Assembly (NCBI GenBank): GCA_964586855.1
Contig: CAZPHO010000001.1
Coordinates: forward strand, 26,076-90,075
Direction of reading: 5' to 3'
DNA length: 64,000 nucleotides
Origin: CAYLXN01 sp964586855
GTDB taxonomy: Bacteria > Patescibacteriota > Saccharimonadia > Saccharimonadales > Saccharimonadaceae
Below, in pieces: positions 34,063 to 42,689 of this stretch. Position 1 is the stretch's first letter; each line of letters begins with the position of its first letter. The notes under the pieces are model-generated. The model did not search any database. It was given only the letters and a program-made list of their open reading frames with translations, and was not told where the DNA came from. Position numbers and translations under genes: made by a program.

Positions 34063-36027
34063 GTGGTTTGCTTTTTTGTTTTTTCTAGTCAAACCTCCGC
34101 TCAGCAAATCACAGTTAATGGAAAGATGAATATAGTTTTGCTAGGCGATTCATATTCAGCTGGCAATGGAGCGGGGAATTATACAGGGGTGGACGGTTGC
34201 TATCGTAGCCAAAATAATTGGGCGATGGATTTTGTTGCTCACTTGCGTGATAGAGGCATAGCCGTTGATTATCAGAATAGAGCTTGCTCGGGATCGGTTA
34301 CAGAAAACATCTATAAAGATCGATTATTTTCTTCTTCTGGTCGATCGGCTAGTATTTTAGGCAAAGTAACAAGCACTGCTGAGGCGGCAAGATATCTTCG
34401 GGCAAAAAATGCCTGTCACAAAAACGACGATAATGAGGATTTTACTACGAGCTACGCAATAAAGAACTTGAGCTATCGTCCTAGTCGCAATCAAACACTA
34501 GTTCAGTATAGTTGCCAGCAAAAAATAAAGCCGCAAGTGGACTTTGTAGACTCCAGCACTAACTTAGTTCTGCTGACAATTGGCGGCAATGATTTTGGTT
34601 TTGCGAATATTGTTTCTGAATGTTTTGTTCTTCATCTTGCTAATAGTTGTAAAAATAGGATTATTGCGACTTCTGATAGTATGATAAAGAGCTATAAGAC
34701 TAAACTGCTCACTGTTCTTCGCTCAATCAAGGCCCGTAACTTAAATGATGAAGCTAAAATTGTCTTGCTCGGTTATCCATTGTTGTCGCTAGATGATAAT
34801 TTAACTATTGGTTTGATGGGGAATTACAATATGTCCTCAGCTGTTAGGGATCTTGGCCGGCTAGGAAATGATTTGCAAAAGCAAGCAATCAAAGAGATTA
34901 ATCAAGAATATCCTGGGTTAGCGATCTTTGTTGATCCGCAAGTTCGTTTCGCTGGCCATGAGCCAGACAATAGACGGACAGTCTATAATCCGCATCGCTG
35001 GATAAATGAGCTTTTGGAGCCAGGATTTGATAAGTTTGAGTGGTATCATCCTAGTCGGACGGGACATGCTCAATACGCTAATTTATTAAAAGAAGTTACT
35101 GAAATTAAGTTGGCCTCGTCGCCTATCTGCAGGCCTATTATTTATGGCTATCCGACCTGGCCAGTAGACGATGTTGTTAGACTTGATAGGAGGTTTCCTA
35201 TTGGTGGCCTATATACCTATGAGTGTTATGCGAGGCATTGCAGCCAACCTTTGCTTTTCCCCTTGTCACCCAGGGCTCAGTCAAATAGAGTTAGCCCTGC
35301 TGAAATCACCCTATCTCGTCCTCACGCTCATATTCACGGCCCTTATCTAGCTAAAATCGGTGAGAAGATCAAGGTTGATGGCGGCGGTTCTTATTCTGAG
35401 AACGGAGAGATAATTCGCTATGAGTGGGATTGGGAAAGCGACGGAGTTTTTGATGATATAGCGACACACTATTCAATTTATCGCTCGTGGGATAAAAAAT
35501 TAGATGGTCGAATAACATTACGAGTGACGGACTCAGCTGGTATTAGTGGCACGGCAACAGCCTGGTTGATGGTTTCGGTTGATGGCGATTCGGTCAATCA
35601 AGAAATAGACAATTGCCCTCTGGTGGCCAATCAATCGCAGGCTGATCACGATTTTGATGGCATTGGTGATGCGTGCGATGAGGATTATAGGGCCTATATT
35701 TTTGGTTCAATGGGCAGCGAGGATGCTGATCAAGCTCAGAATTTGGCACCTAGTGCGGCTGTGTTAATCGCAGAAAGTGCCACCCAAAATGAATTAACAC
35801 CTGATGATAAAAGTAACAAAGAGCCGTCGCCTGAAAAAGTCGAATCTGTTTTGGACGGCGAGCTAGTCTCGGATTATGACTTAACTGGCACACCGACCAA
35901 ATCTGTTGATTCAAGCAGTAATTTGCGATGGATTATTAGTTTTGTTGCCTTGACTCTAATCGTGTTGGCGATAATCACATCAATATTTTTTAGATGGAAG
36001 GCAGGCAAAAAGAATGCCATTGGCTAA
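34063..36027 (+). CDS. Cassette A secreted SGNH hydrolase with PKD and TSP3 segments (A2; start frameshifted)
   Basis: 654 residues from a GTG that lies inside the signal peptide. SGNH/GDSL esterase: GDSYSAGNG (Ser nucleophile, about residue 28), GGND (about 172) and EWYHPSRTGH (His about 328). Then a PKD-like domain (about 415-505, IDGGG/KVDGGGSYSENG), a calcium-binding-type TSP3 stretch (NCPLVANQSQADHDFDGIGD) and a C-terminal membrane helix with basic tail. A GTG at 34017, overlapping the A1 stop as in cassette D, begins a perfect signal peptide but is out of frame by one base. Deleting one T from either T6 run at 34072-34084 would join them. May therefore be phase-variable or inactive. Confidence 0.8.
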   Translation: MVCFFVFSSQTSAQQITVNGKMNIVLLGDSYSAGNGAGNYTGVDGCYRSQNNWAMDFVAHLRDRGIAVDYQNRACSGSVTENIYKDRLFSSSGRSASILGKVTSTAEAARYLRAKNACHKNDDNEDFTTSYAIKNLSYRPSRNQTLVQYSCQQKIKPQVDFVDSSTNLVLLTIGGNDFGFANIVSECFVLHLANSCKNRIIATSDSMIKSYKTKLLTVLRSIKARNLNDEAKIVLLGYPLLSLDDNLTIGLMGNYNMSSAVRDLGRLGNDLQKQAIKEINQEYPGLAIFVDPQVRFAGHEPDNRRTVYNPHRWINELLEPGFDKFEWYHPSRTGHAQYANLLKEVTEIKLASSPICRPIIYGYPTWPVDDVVRLDRRFPIGGLYTYECYARHCSQPLLFPLSPRAQSNRVSPAEITLSRPHAHIHGPYLAKIGEKIKVDGGGSYSENGEIIRYEWDWESDGVFDDIATHYSIYRSWDKKLDGRITLRVTDSAGISGTATAWLMVSVDGDSVNQEIDNCPLVANQSQADHDFDGIGDACDEDYRAYIFGSMGSEDADQAQNLAPSAAVLIAESATQNELTPDDKSNKEPSPEKVESVLDGELVSDYDLTGTPTKSVDSSSNLRWIISFVALTLIVLAIITSIFFRWKAGKKNAIG

Positions 36028-36103
36028 TTAGTCCATCAATTTCTTATCAAGTTGGATGAGCTGTGTAATTGAAATTAAAGTAGTAAAAATAGATAAGCCT
36101 TGC

Positions 36104-36109
36104 TAGAAT
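36104..36109 (+). promoter_or_regulatory. -10 box of the ABC exporter (leaderless type)
   Basis: TAGAAT 6 bases (AAACCT) before ATG 36116, no Shine-Dalgarno. Confidence 0.55.
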
Positions 36110-36115
36110 AAACCT

Positions 36116-37927
36116 ATGACTAAGACGAAAAGTAAAATGAAAGCTAGCGAGGTCGTGCGAGCGATGGTTGAAGTTGGCAAAACTACTTTCAAAATCGCAC
36201 CAGGAGTGGCGGTAACTCAGGTTATCGGCACGGTAATTTCAGCGGGCTTGCCGATTGTGACGACTTATTTTGCGTCCTTGACGACCACAGCTTTAGCCGA
36301 TGCCTACTCGGGAGTGGAAGGTGCTGACAAGCAGGTTTTGACCTATCTGGCTATTACTTCGCTGTTGGGTGTGTTAGTTGGCGCTTGGGGGATTTTACAA
36401 TCTTATCTCAGCGATATTGCTCGCTACAAAATTGAGTCAGCTGTGACAGATCAGATGTATGAGCAGTTTTTTGCGATTGATTATTGGCAATATGACAACA
36501 GGGAGACCGCAGATAGCTATGATCGAGCTCGGCAATTTACAACTTTCTTCCCTTATATTTTTAGTCGATTGGCTGACACAGCGACTAATTTGTTTACGTT
36601 TTTGTTTGCGTTAGGTGCGCTAGCGATGGTGAATGTTTGGCTGGCTTTGTTGATGTTGGTGGCGGTGGTGCCAAGCGCCGTGGCTCAGTTTCGATTGTCT
36701 CGACTTAGCACTAATCATTGGCGAGAAAATACTGAAATGCGACGAAGGCTTTATTCGTTGGAAGGGGATTTGACAACACCAGAAAACATTGCTGAGCTTC
36801 GACTGTCTGGTGTGGTGCGGTTTTTGCTTGATTTGCGCTTGAAGCTGCGTGATCAAGACCAAAAAACTAGGATTGACTTCGAGCGAAAATATATTTTTAA
36901 GCGTGTGGTTGCTAATTTGTTATCGGCTTCAGCTGAAGTGGCAACTTTGATTTGGGTGGTTTTAGAAATTAGTGCTCGTCGTCAGCCAATCGGCCAATTT
37001 TTATTTATTCAGATGACGGTTGGTCGAATTATGAATGGCATGGGCAATTTGGTTTCGATGATCAACTATGTCGATGAAGATGTGATGAATTTGTATGATT
37101 ACCAAAAATTTATGGAATTGCCAGTGTCAAAAACTAGGTCAATCAAGCTATCGTCAATGAAAAAAGAATTACGATTAGAGAATATAGGTTTTAATTATCC
37201 AGGCTCAGAGGCCGAAGTTCTTAAAGATGTTTCATTGACTATCAAGCAAGGCCAGCGGGTGGCTTTAGTTGGTGAAAATGGTGCAGGCAAAACAACTTTA
37301 CTGAGAGTATTATTAGGGCTCTATCAGCCGAGCAGCGGCCGAGTGTTGGTTGACGATCAAGATTTAAGCCAGGTTGATATCGACTCATGGCATCAGCAAG
37401 TGGGAGTTTTGAGTCAGAAATTTATCGAGTATCGCTTTGCGACCGCTGAGGAAAATGTTTGGTTTGGTGACGTCTCAAAGCCAAAACGGCTTCGCCAATC
37501 AGAAGTCGATACGGCGCTTAAAAAAGCTGAGGCTTATGATTTCATCAAAAAATTACCAAATGGGAAAAAGAGTTACTTGAGTCGGTGGATGGGATCAGGC
37601 GACGAGACTGACAAAAGCGTTGATTTGTCAGGCGGCCAGTGGCAACGGCTGGCGCTAGCCCGTAATTTTTATCGTGACAGTTCAATTGTTGTTTTGGACG
37701 AGCCGACGAGCGCGATTGATGCTCTGGCTGAAGCCCGAATTTTTAAGTGCTTATTCAAAGAAAAAGCCAAAACCATCATCATCGTCAGTCATCGGTTGAC
37801 GACAATTGAAAAAGCTGATGTGATTTATATGATGGGCAATGGTCGGATTATTGAGTCGGGCACGGCAGCGGAGCTAATCGCTAAAAAAGGTCGCTTTTAC
37901 GAAATGTTTGAGGCTCAGATTAATTAA
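36116..37927 (+). CDS. ABC transporter, fused permease and ATPase (exporter type)
   Basis: 603-residue half-transporter. Six membrane helices in residues about 25-310, then an ATP-binding domain with Walker A GENGAGKTT (about 385-393), Q-loop GVLSQKF, signature LSGGQWQRLALARN (about 503-516), Walker B SSIVVLDEPTSAID (about 521-534) and H-loop VSHRL. Acts as a homodimer or with an unknown partner; the substrate is unknown. It lies between cassettes A and B, and a piece of its 5' region is duplicated before cassette A, so its history is tied to the array. Confidence 0.93.
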   Translation: MTKTKSKMKASEVVRAMVEVGKTTFKIAPGVAVTQVIGTVISAGLPIVTTYFASLTTTALADAYSGVEGADKQVLTYLAITSLLGVLVGAWGILQSYLSDIARYKIESAVTDQMYEQFFAIDYWQYDNRETADSYDRARQFTTFFPYIFSRLADTATNLFTFLFALGALAMVNVWLALLMLVAVVPSAVAQFRLSRLSTNHWRENTEMRRRLYSLEGDLTTPENIAELRLSGVVRFLLDLRLKLRDQDQKTRIDFERKYIFKRVVANLLSASAEVATLIWVVLEISARRQPIGQFLFIQMTVGRIMNGMGNLVSMINYVDEDVMNLYDYQKFMELPVSKTRSIKLSSMKKELRLENIGFNYPGSEAEVLKDVSLTIKQGQRVALVGENGAGKTTLLRVLLGLYQPSSGRVLVDDQDLSQVDIDSWHQQVGVLSQKFIEYRFATAEENVWFGDVSKPKRLRQSEVDTALKKAEAYDFIKKLPNGKKSYLSRWMGSGDETDKSVDLSGGQWQRLALARNFYRDSSIVVLDEPTSAIDALAEARIFKCLFKEKAKTIIIVSHRLTTIEKADVIYMMGNGRIIESGTAAELIAKKGRFYEMFEAQIN

Positions 37928-37939
37928 AGTTTGATCTGA

Positions 37940-38455
37940 TTATGATTTGCTGACTTTTGGCTGATCTTTAATCAGGGCCTTGCCAATCGCCTCCGCACTC
38001 CAACTATAGACCATTCCTAGCAATGCTCCAGCCACCAGCGAAGCAATTAGAGCTGGCAAAACGTCCTGCAAATAATCAGTGCTATTAGTTGTTCCTGAAA
38101 AGCCAAAAAAAGTAAAACAACCAACGAACATTCCAGGGATAAATGATGCCCATTTTATCTTGCCAGTCATGATAATCGCCGCCACAAGCAAGCCAACCCC
38201 GATTGTGTAGCCCAGCCCTCCACCTAGCTGAACCGCAATTAATTGCATCAGCCAACCATAAATCACACCAGAAAAGTTAGTTACAGCCGCCATCATCAAG
38301 CCTTCCCATTTGTCTTTGCCGCAAGCAAAGTAAGTCGTACATCCCGCAAAGCCTAACCAAACCACTAGCCCAACAGTGCCAGCAAATCCAGCCCACAAAC
38401 CGCACAACAGTCCAGTCCACAGGGCTAAAATTAAATGTTTTTTATCAAGTTTCAT
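37940..38455 (-). CDS. DUF1097-type membrane protein
   Basis: 171 residues with about five membrane helices and the family's conserved features (WLGFAGCTTYFACGKDKWEG near residue 33, FSGVIYGWLMQL, and a C-terminal SFIPGMFVGCFTFFG). DUF1097 proteins are of unknown function; they occur near the fdrA/DUF1116 genes in some bacteria, and the same grouping is seen here. The gene is intact, unlike the two upstream neighbours on the same strand. Convergent with the ABC exporter, 12 bases away. Confidence 0.75.
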   Translation of the reverse strand: MKLDKKHLILALWTGLLCGLWAGFAGTVGLVVWLGFAGCTTYFACGKDKWEGLMMAAVTNFSGVIYGWLMQLIAVQLGGGLGYTIGVGLLVAAIIMTGKIKWASFIPGMFVGCFTFFGFSGTTNSTDYLQDVLPALIASLVAGALLGMVYSWSAEAIGKALIKDQPKVSKS

Positions 38456-38521
38456 GTTTAATCTTTCTTGAATTTAATTAATATTAATTATCAAAATCTA
38501 AATTTTGGTGTTTTTTGTGTC

Positions 38522-38558
38522 AGGGCAGGCCTGTCAATGATGATTGATTGCCTGCCCT
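38522..38558. repeat. Perfect inverted repeat
   Basis: AGGGCAGGC / GCCTGCCCT with a 19-base loop, between DUF1097 and DUF1116. A second small stem (AGCTG/CAGCT followed by TTTT) is adjacent on the plus strand. Could be a processing or termination site. Confidence 0.6.
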
Positions 38559-38619
38559 AGCTGTAGTCAGCTTTTAGTCAATAATCTTGGCTAATTCAAC
38601 AATTGCCTTTTCAAACACC

Positions 38620-39829
38620 TCAAATGGTGGTGGTGATATTGATCATATCTTTGCTGTAATTGATCGCATCGTCAACTGTTCCGCCAACCAAACGGACGAT
38701 TGCTGGAGCGGCCGCCATCGCAAAAGCACCAATGCCAAAAGTTTCGGTAATCGCACTGTCGCCAATGTCCAAACCAGAGTCTTCAGGCTTAAAGCCAGCC
38801 AGCATCGGACCCTTAACCTGTTGAGCTGGACCAGTTAGCCACTGGAACCCTTCCATGGCGCTGACTCGCAAACCAAACTCCACGCCGTTACGGTTCATGG
38901 TTGTAACAACAGTGCTGTTAGCGATTCCGTGAGCGGCGTCCATCGCATTTTTCGAGAAAGCCATCCAAGTTGGTCCTGAAAAATAATCGCTGCTGGCGAT
39001 AAAACTCAAACACTTCCTTTTTCTGCTCATCGGTAAAGTTAGATTGAACCAAACCTGAAGCCAAGGCTTGCATCAACAATAACGAGCCTGCAAAGTTGCG
39101 GTTGTGATCTTCGTCACCCATGTGAATTGCTTGCGAAAGCAGTAAACGCAGATCAATTTCGCCAACATTTTTGACCGCTTCAGACAGCATTGGTCCAAGC
39201 GCGTCACGCATCCAATCCAAACGATCGATGACTGACTGATCGTTAGCACCCATGCGCAAAATCTTAGCCAATTGCTCAGATAGGTTAGTGTAAGAAATGT
39301 TGCCGTGAGTTTTGTTTTTGACGACGTGCATATACATCGAAGCCGAAGTTACGCCCGCCATCGAGCCAACACAATCGTGCTCATGACATGGCGAGAAAGT
39401 AATTTCCCCTGACGCAGCTAATTTATCAGCTTCATCAACATCCTTGGCCAAGCCTTCAAAAACCAATGCACCAGTAAATGCCCCTTTCATCGCTCCACAC
39501 ATATCTTCGTAGGCGATTGGCGGACCAGCGTGCAAAATAGTTTTTTCGGTCATGCCTGGCACGACATCAATTGCTTTTTCGTAGCCAACCAACACAGGAT
39601 GTGCGTCAACTACTCGTTGAGCGGCTTCTTCATTAGCTTTTTTAATTTTTTCAGCAATTTCTGGCTGTTTTAGTTTTTCTAGAGCCTCGATCACTTCTTG
39701 CGGATATTCACGAGGTGGTGTCCAGTTGACCTGAGCAGCGTCAGTACCTTGCTTGTCAAGATCATCCTTAAACGAACCAAGACCGACATTTACTACTTTC
39801 ATGTCTTTTTTCTTGTCAAATAATCCCAT
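38620..39829 (-). pseudogene. Frameshifted DUF1116 (YlbE-like) gene
   Basis: Two overlapping frames together make one DUF1116 protein. The first 280 or so codons (MGLFDKKKDMKVVNVGLGSF through KKEVFEF) are followed, after a single extra base in a T4 run (fwd A's at 39001-39004), by the frame continuing IASSDYFSGPTWMAFSKNAMDAAHG and ending NITTTI. Good Shine-Dalgarno (AAGGAG) before ATG. In E. coli the relatives fdrA, ylbE and ylbF are linked to oxamate/allantoin breakdown by carbamoyl transfer (known for that locus). Here the reading frame is broken; real decay or a sequence error cannot be told from one read-out. Confidence 0.75.
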
Positions 39830-39846
39830 ATTTTCTCCTTTTCAAA

Positions 39847-40290
39847 TTATTCATTAATTAAATCAAGCGCCATCACCCCGAGATCGACCATGCTCGTAAG
39901 CGTAGTTTTTGAGGCGAATTTCATCCTCAATCGTCACATTGTCACTAAAATCATCACGTTTTTGTTTTGACGCAAAGCTTTTTCGGCTTCGGCTGTGGCA
40001 TGTTCACCCGGCATGGAGATCATCACAATACCACCTTCTTCGCCATCCATTGCTTGATCGCACAATTCTTCGGTTTCAGCTCGGACCACAATTATCATGT
40101 CGCTAGTCGTAGTAGCCTCAATCCCAGGCGTCATCATGTCGGCGTTTTTGATTAATTCTTTGTTCATGTCGGTCGCCATGCCAATCATCGCTCGGTCGAC
40201 AATTTCTAACTCGTTGACCTTGGTCGATAACGCCATTAGTGACATCGAATCGGTGTAGGAATTATGTTTAATGAGCGCTTTTGTGATCAC
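39847..40290 (-). pseudogene. Remnant of fdrA
   Basis: 118 codons match the FdrA N-terminus (SYTDSMSLMALSTKVNEL..., ...DQAMDGEEGG, ALRQNKNVMI). After a missing base in a T-run the frame resumes as FSDNVTIEDEIRLKNYAYEHG, then loses the expected LLVMGPDCGT continuation and stops. The rest of the usual 500 or more residues is absent. So it has a frameshift plus a large internal deletion. It precedes the broken DUF1116 gene by a few bases and was probably the first gene of a fdrA-DUF1116-DUF1097 operon. Confidence 0.75.
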
Positions 40291-40426
40291 TTTACCTCCG
40301 ATCTTTTTAACTTACGATTATACTATGACATGGTTATGGTTTTCGTGCATCTAGCTGTTTGCTAAAAAATAGATATTTTAATGACAAAAATACAACACCT
40401 GGCAAATTAGAGAAATTTCGATCTGA

Positions 40427-40454
40427 TTGACAGATATTTTTAGCGGTATACAAT
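40427..40454 (+). promoter_or_regulatory. Promoter of cassette B
   Basis: TTGACA, 16-base spacer, TACAAT, then AAGCTTTAAGAGAAAGGAT before ATG 40478. The same -35/-10/leader motif stands before C1 (41267 region) and D1 (42137-42160). Confidence 0.7.
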
Positions 40455-40477
40455 AAGCTTTAAGAGAAAGGATTTTT

Positions 40478-40942
40478 ATGACGGAAAGCAAGAAGAAATC
40501 GGAAGCAAAACGAACAAAGCTCATAAAGGCTATAGGGTTAATATCTTTGAGCGCAATTCTTTTAGGGGCTCTAGCTTTTAGCACGGTGAGGTATAAAGAG
40601 CATCAAGCAGAGCAGCAAACTTTAAATGATCTATATGACCCGATGATTGCTGAAGATGTAGCGGATTTGAATCTAGAAAGTCGCTACATAACACCGCGAG
40701 GAGAGTTTATGGACAAGCTAATTTACCCCAGCGTTACTAGTTATTATTTAAAGCCTGGCGGTAGAACTGATAAACAGTTGTCACGCAATCTAGAATCTCT
40801 GGCTAAGGAATTAGGATGGGAGATAAAAGGACATAATGATGAGTACGAATTAAATTTTTGGGCTGAAAAAGGCGATAATAATTTAGGGGTAACTCTGCAC
40901 GCTGACTCAATAGCAATTTCAATTAGAAGCCATAAATGGTGA
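40478..40942 (+). CDS. Cassette B small membrane protein (B1)
   Basis: 154 residues with a Lys-rich N-terminus and one membrane helix (about 20-40). The domain motif LNDLYDPMIAEDVADLNL is followed by YITPRGEFMDKLIYPSV, TDKQLSRNLESL and a C-terminal NNLGVTLHADSIAISI. It is most like A1 (FITPPGEF, TDKELSSEL, ELGVSVDTV). ATG with AGAAAGGAT upstream. Hydrolase fragment B2 follows 4 bases after the stop. Confidence 0.65.
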   Translation: MTESKKKSEAKRTKLIKAIGLISLSAILLGALAFSTVRYKEHQAEQQTLNDLYDPMIAEDVADLNLESRYITPRGEFMDKLIYPSVTSYYLKPGGRTDKQLSRNLESLAKELGWEIKGHNDEYELNFWAEKGDNNLGVTLHADSIAISIRSHKW

Positions 40943-40946
40943 ACAA

Positions 40947-41249
40947 ATGAAAAGCAAGCGATTGATATTGTGCTTATTGGTGGTGCTGGCTTCGCACCTC
41001 ATTTTTACAATGGAAGCCAAGGCCCAGGTTTATATCCTTGACAAAAAGCTGAATGTAGCTTTACTTGGTGATTATTTCTCAGCTGGAAATGGTGCAAAAG
41101 ACTATGCAGACATAGATGGATGCTATCGCAGTCCTAATAACTGGGCAAGTAATTTTGTTAAATACCTACGACAACAAGGAGTAGCAGTAAATTATAACAA
41201 TGAAGCCTGTTCAGGCGCAGCTACAAAAAATTGTTTCATCTTGAGATAA
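40947..41249 (+). CDS. Cassette B truncated SGNH hydrolase (B2)
   Basis: 100 residues: signal peptide (about 1-26, ending MEAKAQ) and the first SGNH block only. The block reads LLGDYFSAGNG, with Tyr where the catalytic Ser should be, so it could not be a hydrolase even if longer. It stops at CSGAATKNCFILR, the position where full copies continue toward YKD. The truncation point is the same as in C2, and the stop region coincides with the -35 of the next cassette. Possibly a non-functional relic or a donor for recombination. Confidence 0.6.
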   Translation: MKSKRLILCLLVVLASHLIFTMEAKAQVYILDKKLNVALLGDYFSAGNGAKDYADIDGCYRSPNNWASNFVKYLRQQGVAVNYNNEACSGAATKNCFILR

Positions 41250-41289
41250 AAAAACAGGGTTTAAAATAAGCTTAAAGAGAAAGGATCTC

Positions 41290-41784
41290 ATGAGCAAGAG
41301 CAAGCAAGAAAACTCAGAAAAGAAAAAAGACACCACCAAAGCAAAAACTACTAAAGCGCCAAAAACAGCCCTGAAGAGAGTTGTGAAAGTGCTGCTAGTA
41401 ATGCTTTTTATTTTTACACTTGTTCAGTTGAGCAAGCACATGGAGGACAATCGAATCCTTAGAGACCTTGATGATCCGATGATAGGAAAAGAAGTCGCGG
41501 GACTCAGGCGCAGCAAAATACTAGCTGTTCCACCATCTTGCTTCGGATCAAGCAAGCCAACTATGGGGCGAGTGAGTGCAGAATACAAAGTCGCTGCTAT
41601 CTCAGAAGCGCAACTGCTAGAAAGCTTAAAAACACAATCAGAGAAGGGTGGCTGGCAAGATGTTCGCTACAGCAAAGAAAACAAGTCAATGTTATTTGCA
41701 GAAAAAAATGAAAAGGGCTTAGTTATCGAAGTTAGCTCGGATCTGGTAAAAATTTCAATAGATAAGCTTTATCGCTGTCCTTAG
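41290..41784 (+). CDS. Cassette C small membrane protein (C1)
   Basis: 164 residues. Very Lys-rich N-terminus (SKQENSEKKKDTTKAKTTK), membrane helix (about 34-53) and the LRDLDDPMIGKEVAGL motif, then a C-terminal domain with PPSCFGSSKPTMG and a final Cys (LYRCP). It is nearly identical to D1 over the first 55 residues and similar after, so C and D are a recent pair. AGAAAGGAT precedes the ATG. Confidence 0.65.
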   Translation: MSKSKQENSEKKKDTTKAKTTKAPKTALKRVVKVLLVMLFIFTLVQLSKHMEDNRILRDLDDPMIGKEVAGLRRSKILAVPPSCFGSSKPTMGRVSAEYKVAAISEAQLLESLKTQSEKGGWQDVRYSKENKSMLFAEKNEKGLVIEVSSDLVKISIDKLYRCP

Positions 41785-41791
41785 GTTTGAT

Positions 41792-42142
41792 ATGACCATT
41801 TTAATACTAACGAGGATTTTAGAAGTCTTGAAGCAAAAAGGAGTAAAAATATACCTGAGCGTCTTTTTTCTGTCCTTTCTGGTGTCTCCGTGCATTCTTA
41901 GCGATCAGGCTGGCGCGCAAGTGCTTCTGGCTGGCAAAAAAATAAATATAGTACTGCTTGGCGATTCATTTTCTGCAGGTAATGGAGCTGGGAGTTATAC
42001 TGGGATTGATGGGTGCTATCGCAGTCAGAAGAACTGGGCGAGTGGCTTAGTTCGACGCCTAAAAGAAGAAGGAGTGTCGGTAAGTTATCAGAATCGAGCT
42101 TGTTCAGGGGCAACTACAAAAAATTGTTTCATCTTGACATAA
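41792..42142 (+). CDS. Cassette C truncated SGNH hydrolase (C2)
   Basis: 116 residues: signal peptide (to about residue 43, DQAGAQ), then LLGDSFSAGNGAGSYTGIDGCYRSQ with the Ser nucleophile intact. It ends CSGATTKNCFILT, where its last codons ttg aca taa lie in the TTGACA of the cassette D promoter. The second and third catalytic blocks are missing. Same break as in B2. Close in sequence to the N-terminus of D2. Confidence 0.6.
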   Translation: MTILILTRILEVLKQKGVKIYLSVFFLSFLVSPCILSDQAGAQVLLAGKKINIVLLGDSFSAGNGAGSYTGIDGCYRSQKNWASGLVRRLKEEGVSVSYQNRACSGATTKNCFILT

Positions 42143-42160
42143 AGAAACAGGGTATAAAAT
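42137..42160 (+). promoter_or_regulatory. Promoter of cassette D, overlapping the C2 stop
   Basis: TTGACA (within the last codons of C2), about 15-base spacer, TAAAAT, then the AAGCTTAAGGAGAAAGGA leader before ATG 42183. Confidence 0.6.
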
Positions 42161-42182
42161 AAGCTTAAGGAGAAAGGACTTT

Positions 42183-42689
42183 ATGAAAAAGAGCAAGCAA
42201 GAAAACTCAGAAAAGAAAAAAGACGCCACCAAAGCAAAAACTACTAAAGCGCCAAAAACAGCCCTGAAGAGAGTTGCTAAAGTGCTGCTAGTAATACTTT
42301 TTATTTTTACGCTTGTTCAGCTGAGTAAGCGCATGGAGGACAGTAAGATTTTGAGTGATCTTGATGACCCAATGATTGGTGAGGAAGTTGCGGGCTTGTA
42401 TCGTGTTAAGCGATCAGCCTCTCCTCCTTCTTGCTTCATGGCTAACAAACCAGGTTCTGGTTTTGTGGAAGCTACATATAGAAAAGGCGACGTTTCAGAA
42501 AAACAAGCACTAGAAAATATAAAAGTTTCAGCTGAGTATTTTGGCTGGCAGAATGTTCATAGTGATAAAACAGGCGAATTAATATTGCTCGCAGAAAAGA
42601 ATGAGATGAGTATGATTGCTGAGGTTGAGTCGGACCTTGTTAAAATTTTGATTTATAAGTTATATAACTGCCCACTTGACTTGCCGTGA
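42183..42689 (+). CDS. Cassette D small membrane protein (D1)
   Basis: 168 residues; Lys-rich tail, membrane helix (about 34-53), motif LSDLDDPMIGEEVAGL, PPSCFMANKPGSG and terminal YNCPLDLP. Sister of C1. Its TGA overlaps the GTG of the hydrolase D2 (GTGA), a classic coupling arrangement and the model for how cassette A was likely built. Confidence 0.65.
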   Translation: MKKSKQENSEKKKDATKAKTTKAPKTALKRVAKVLLVILFIFTLVQLSKRMEDSKILSDLDDPMIGEEVAGLYRVKRSASPPSCFMANKPGSGFVEATYRKGDVSEKQALENIKVSAEYFGWQNVHSDKTGELILLAEKNEMSMIAEVESDLVKILIYKLYNCPLDLP

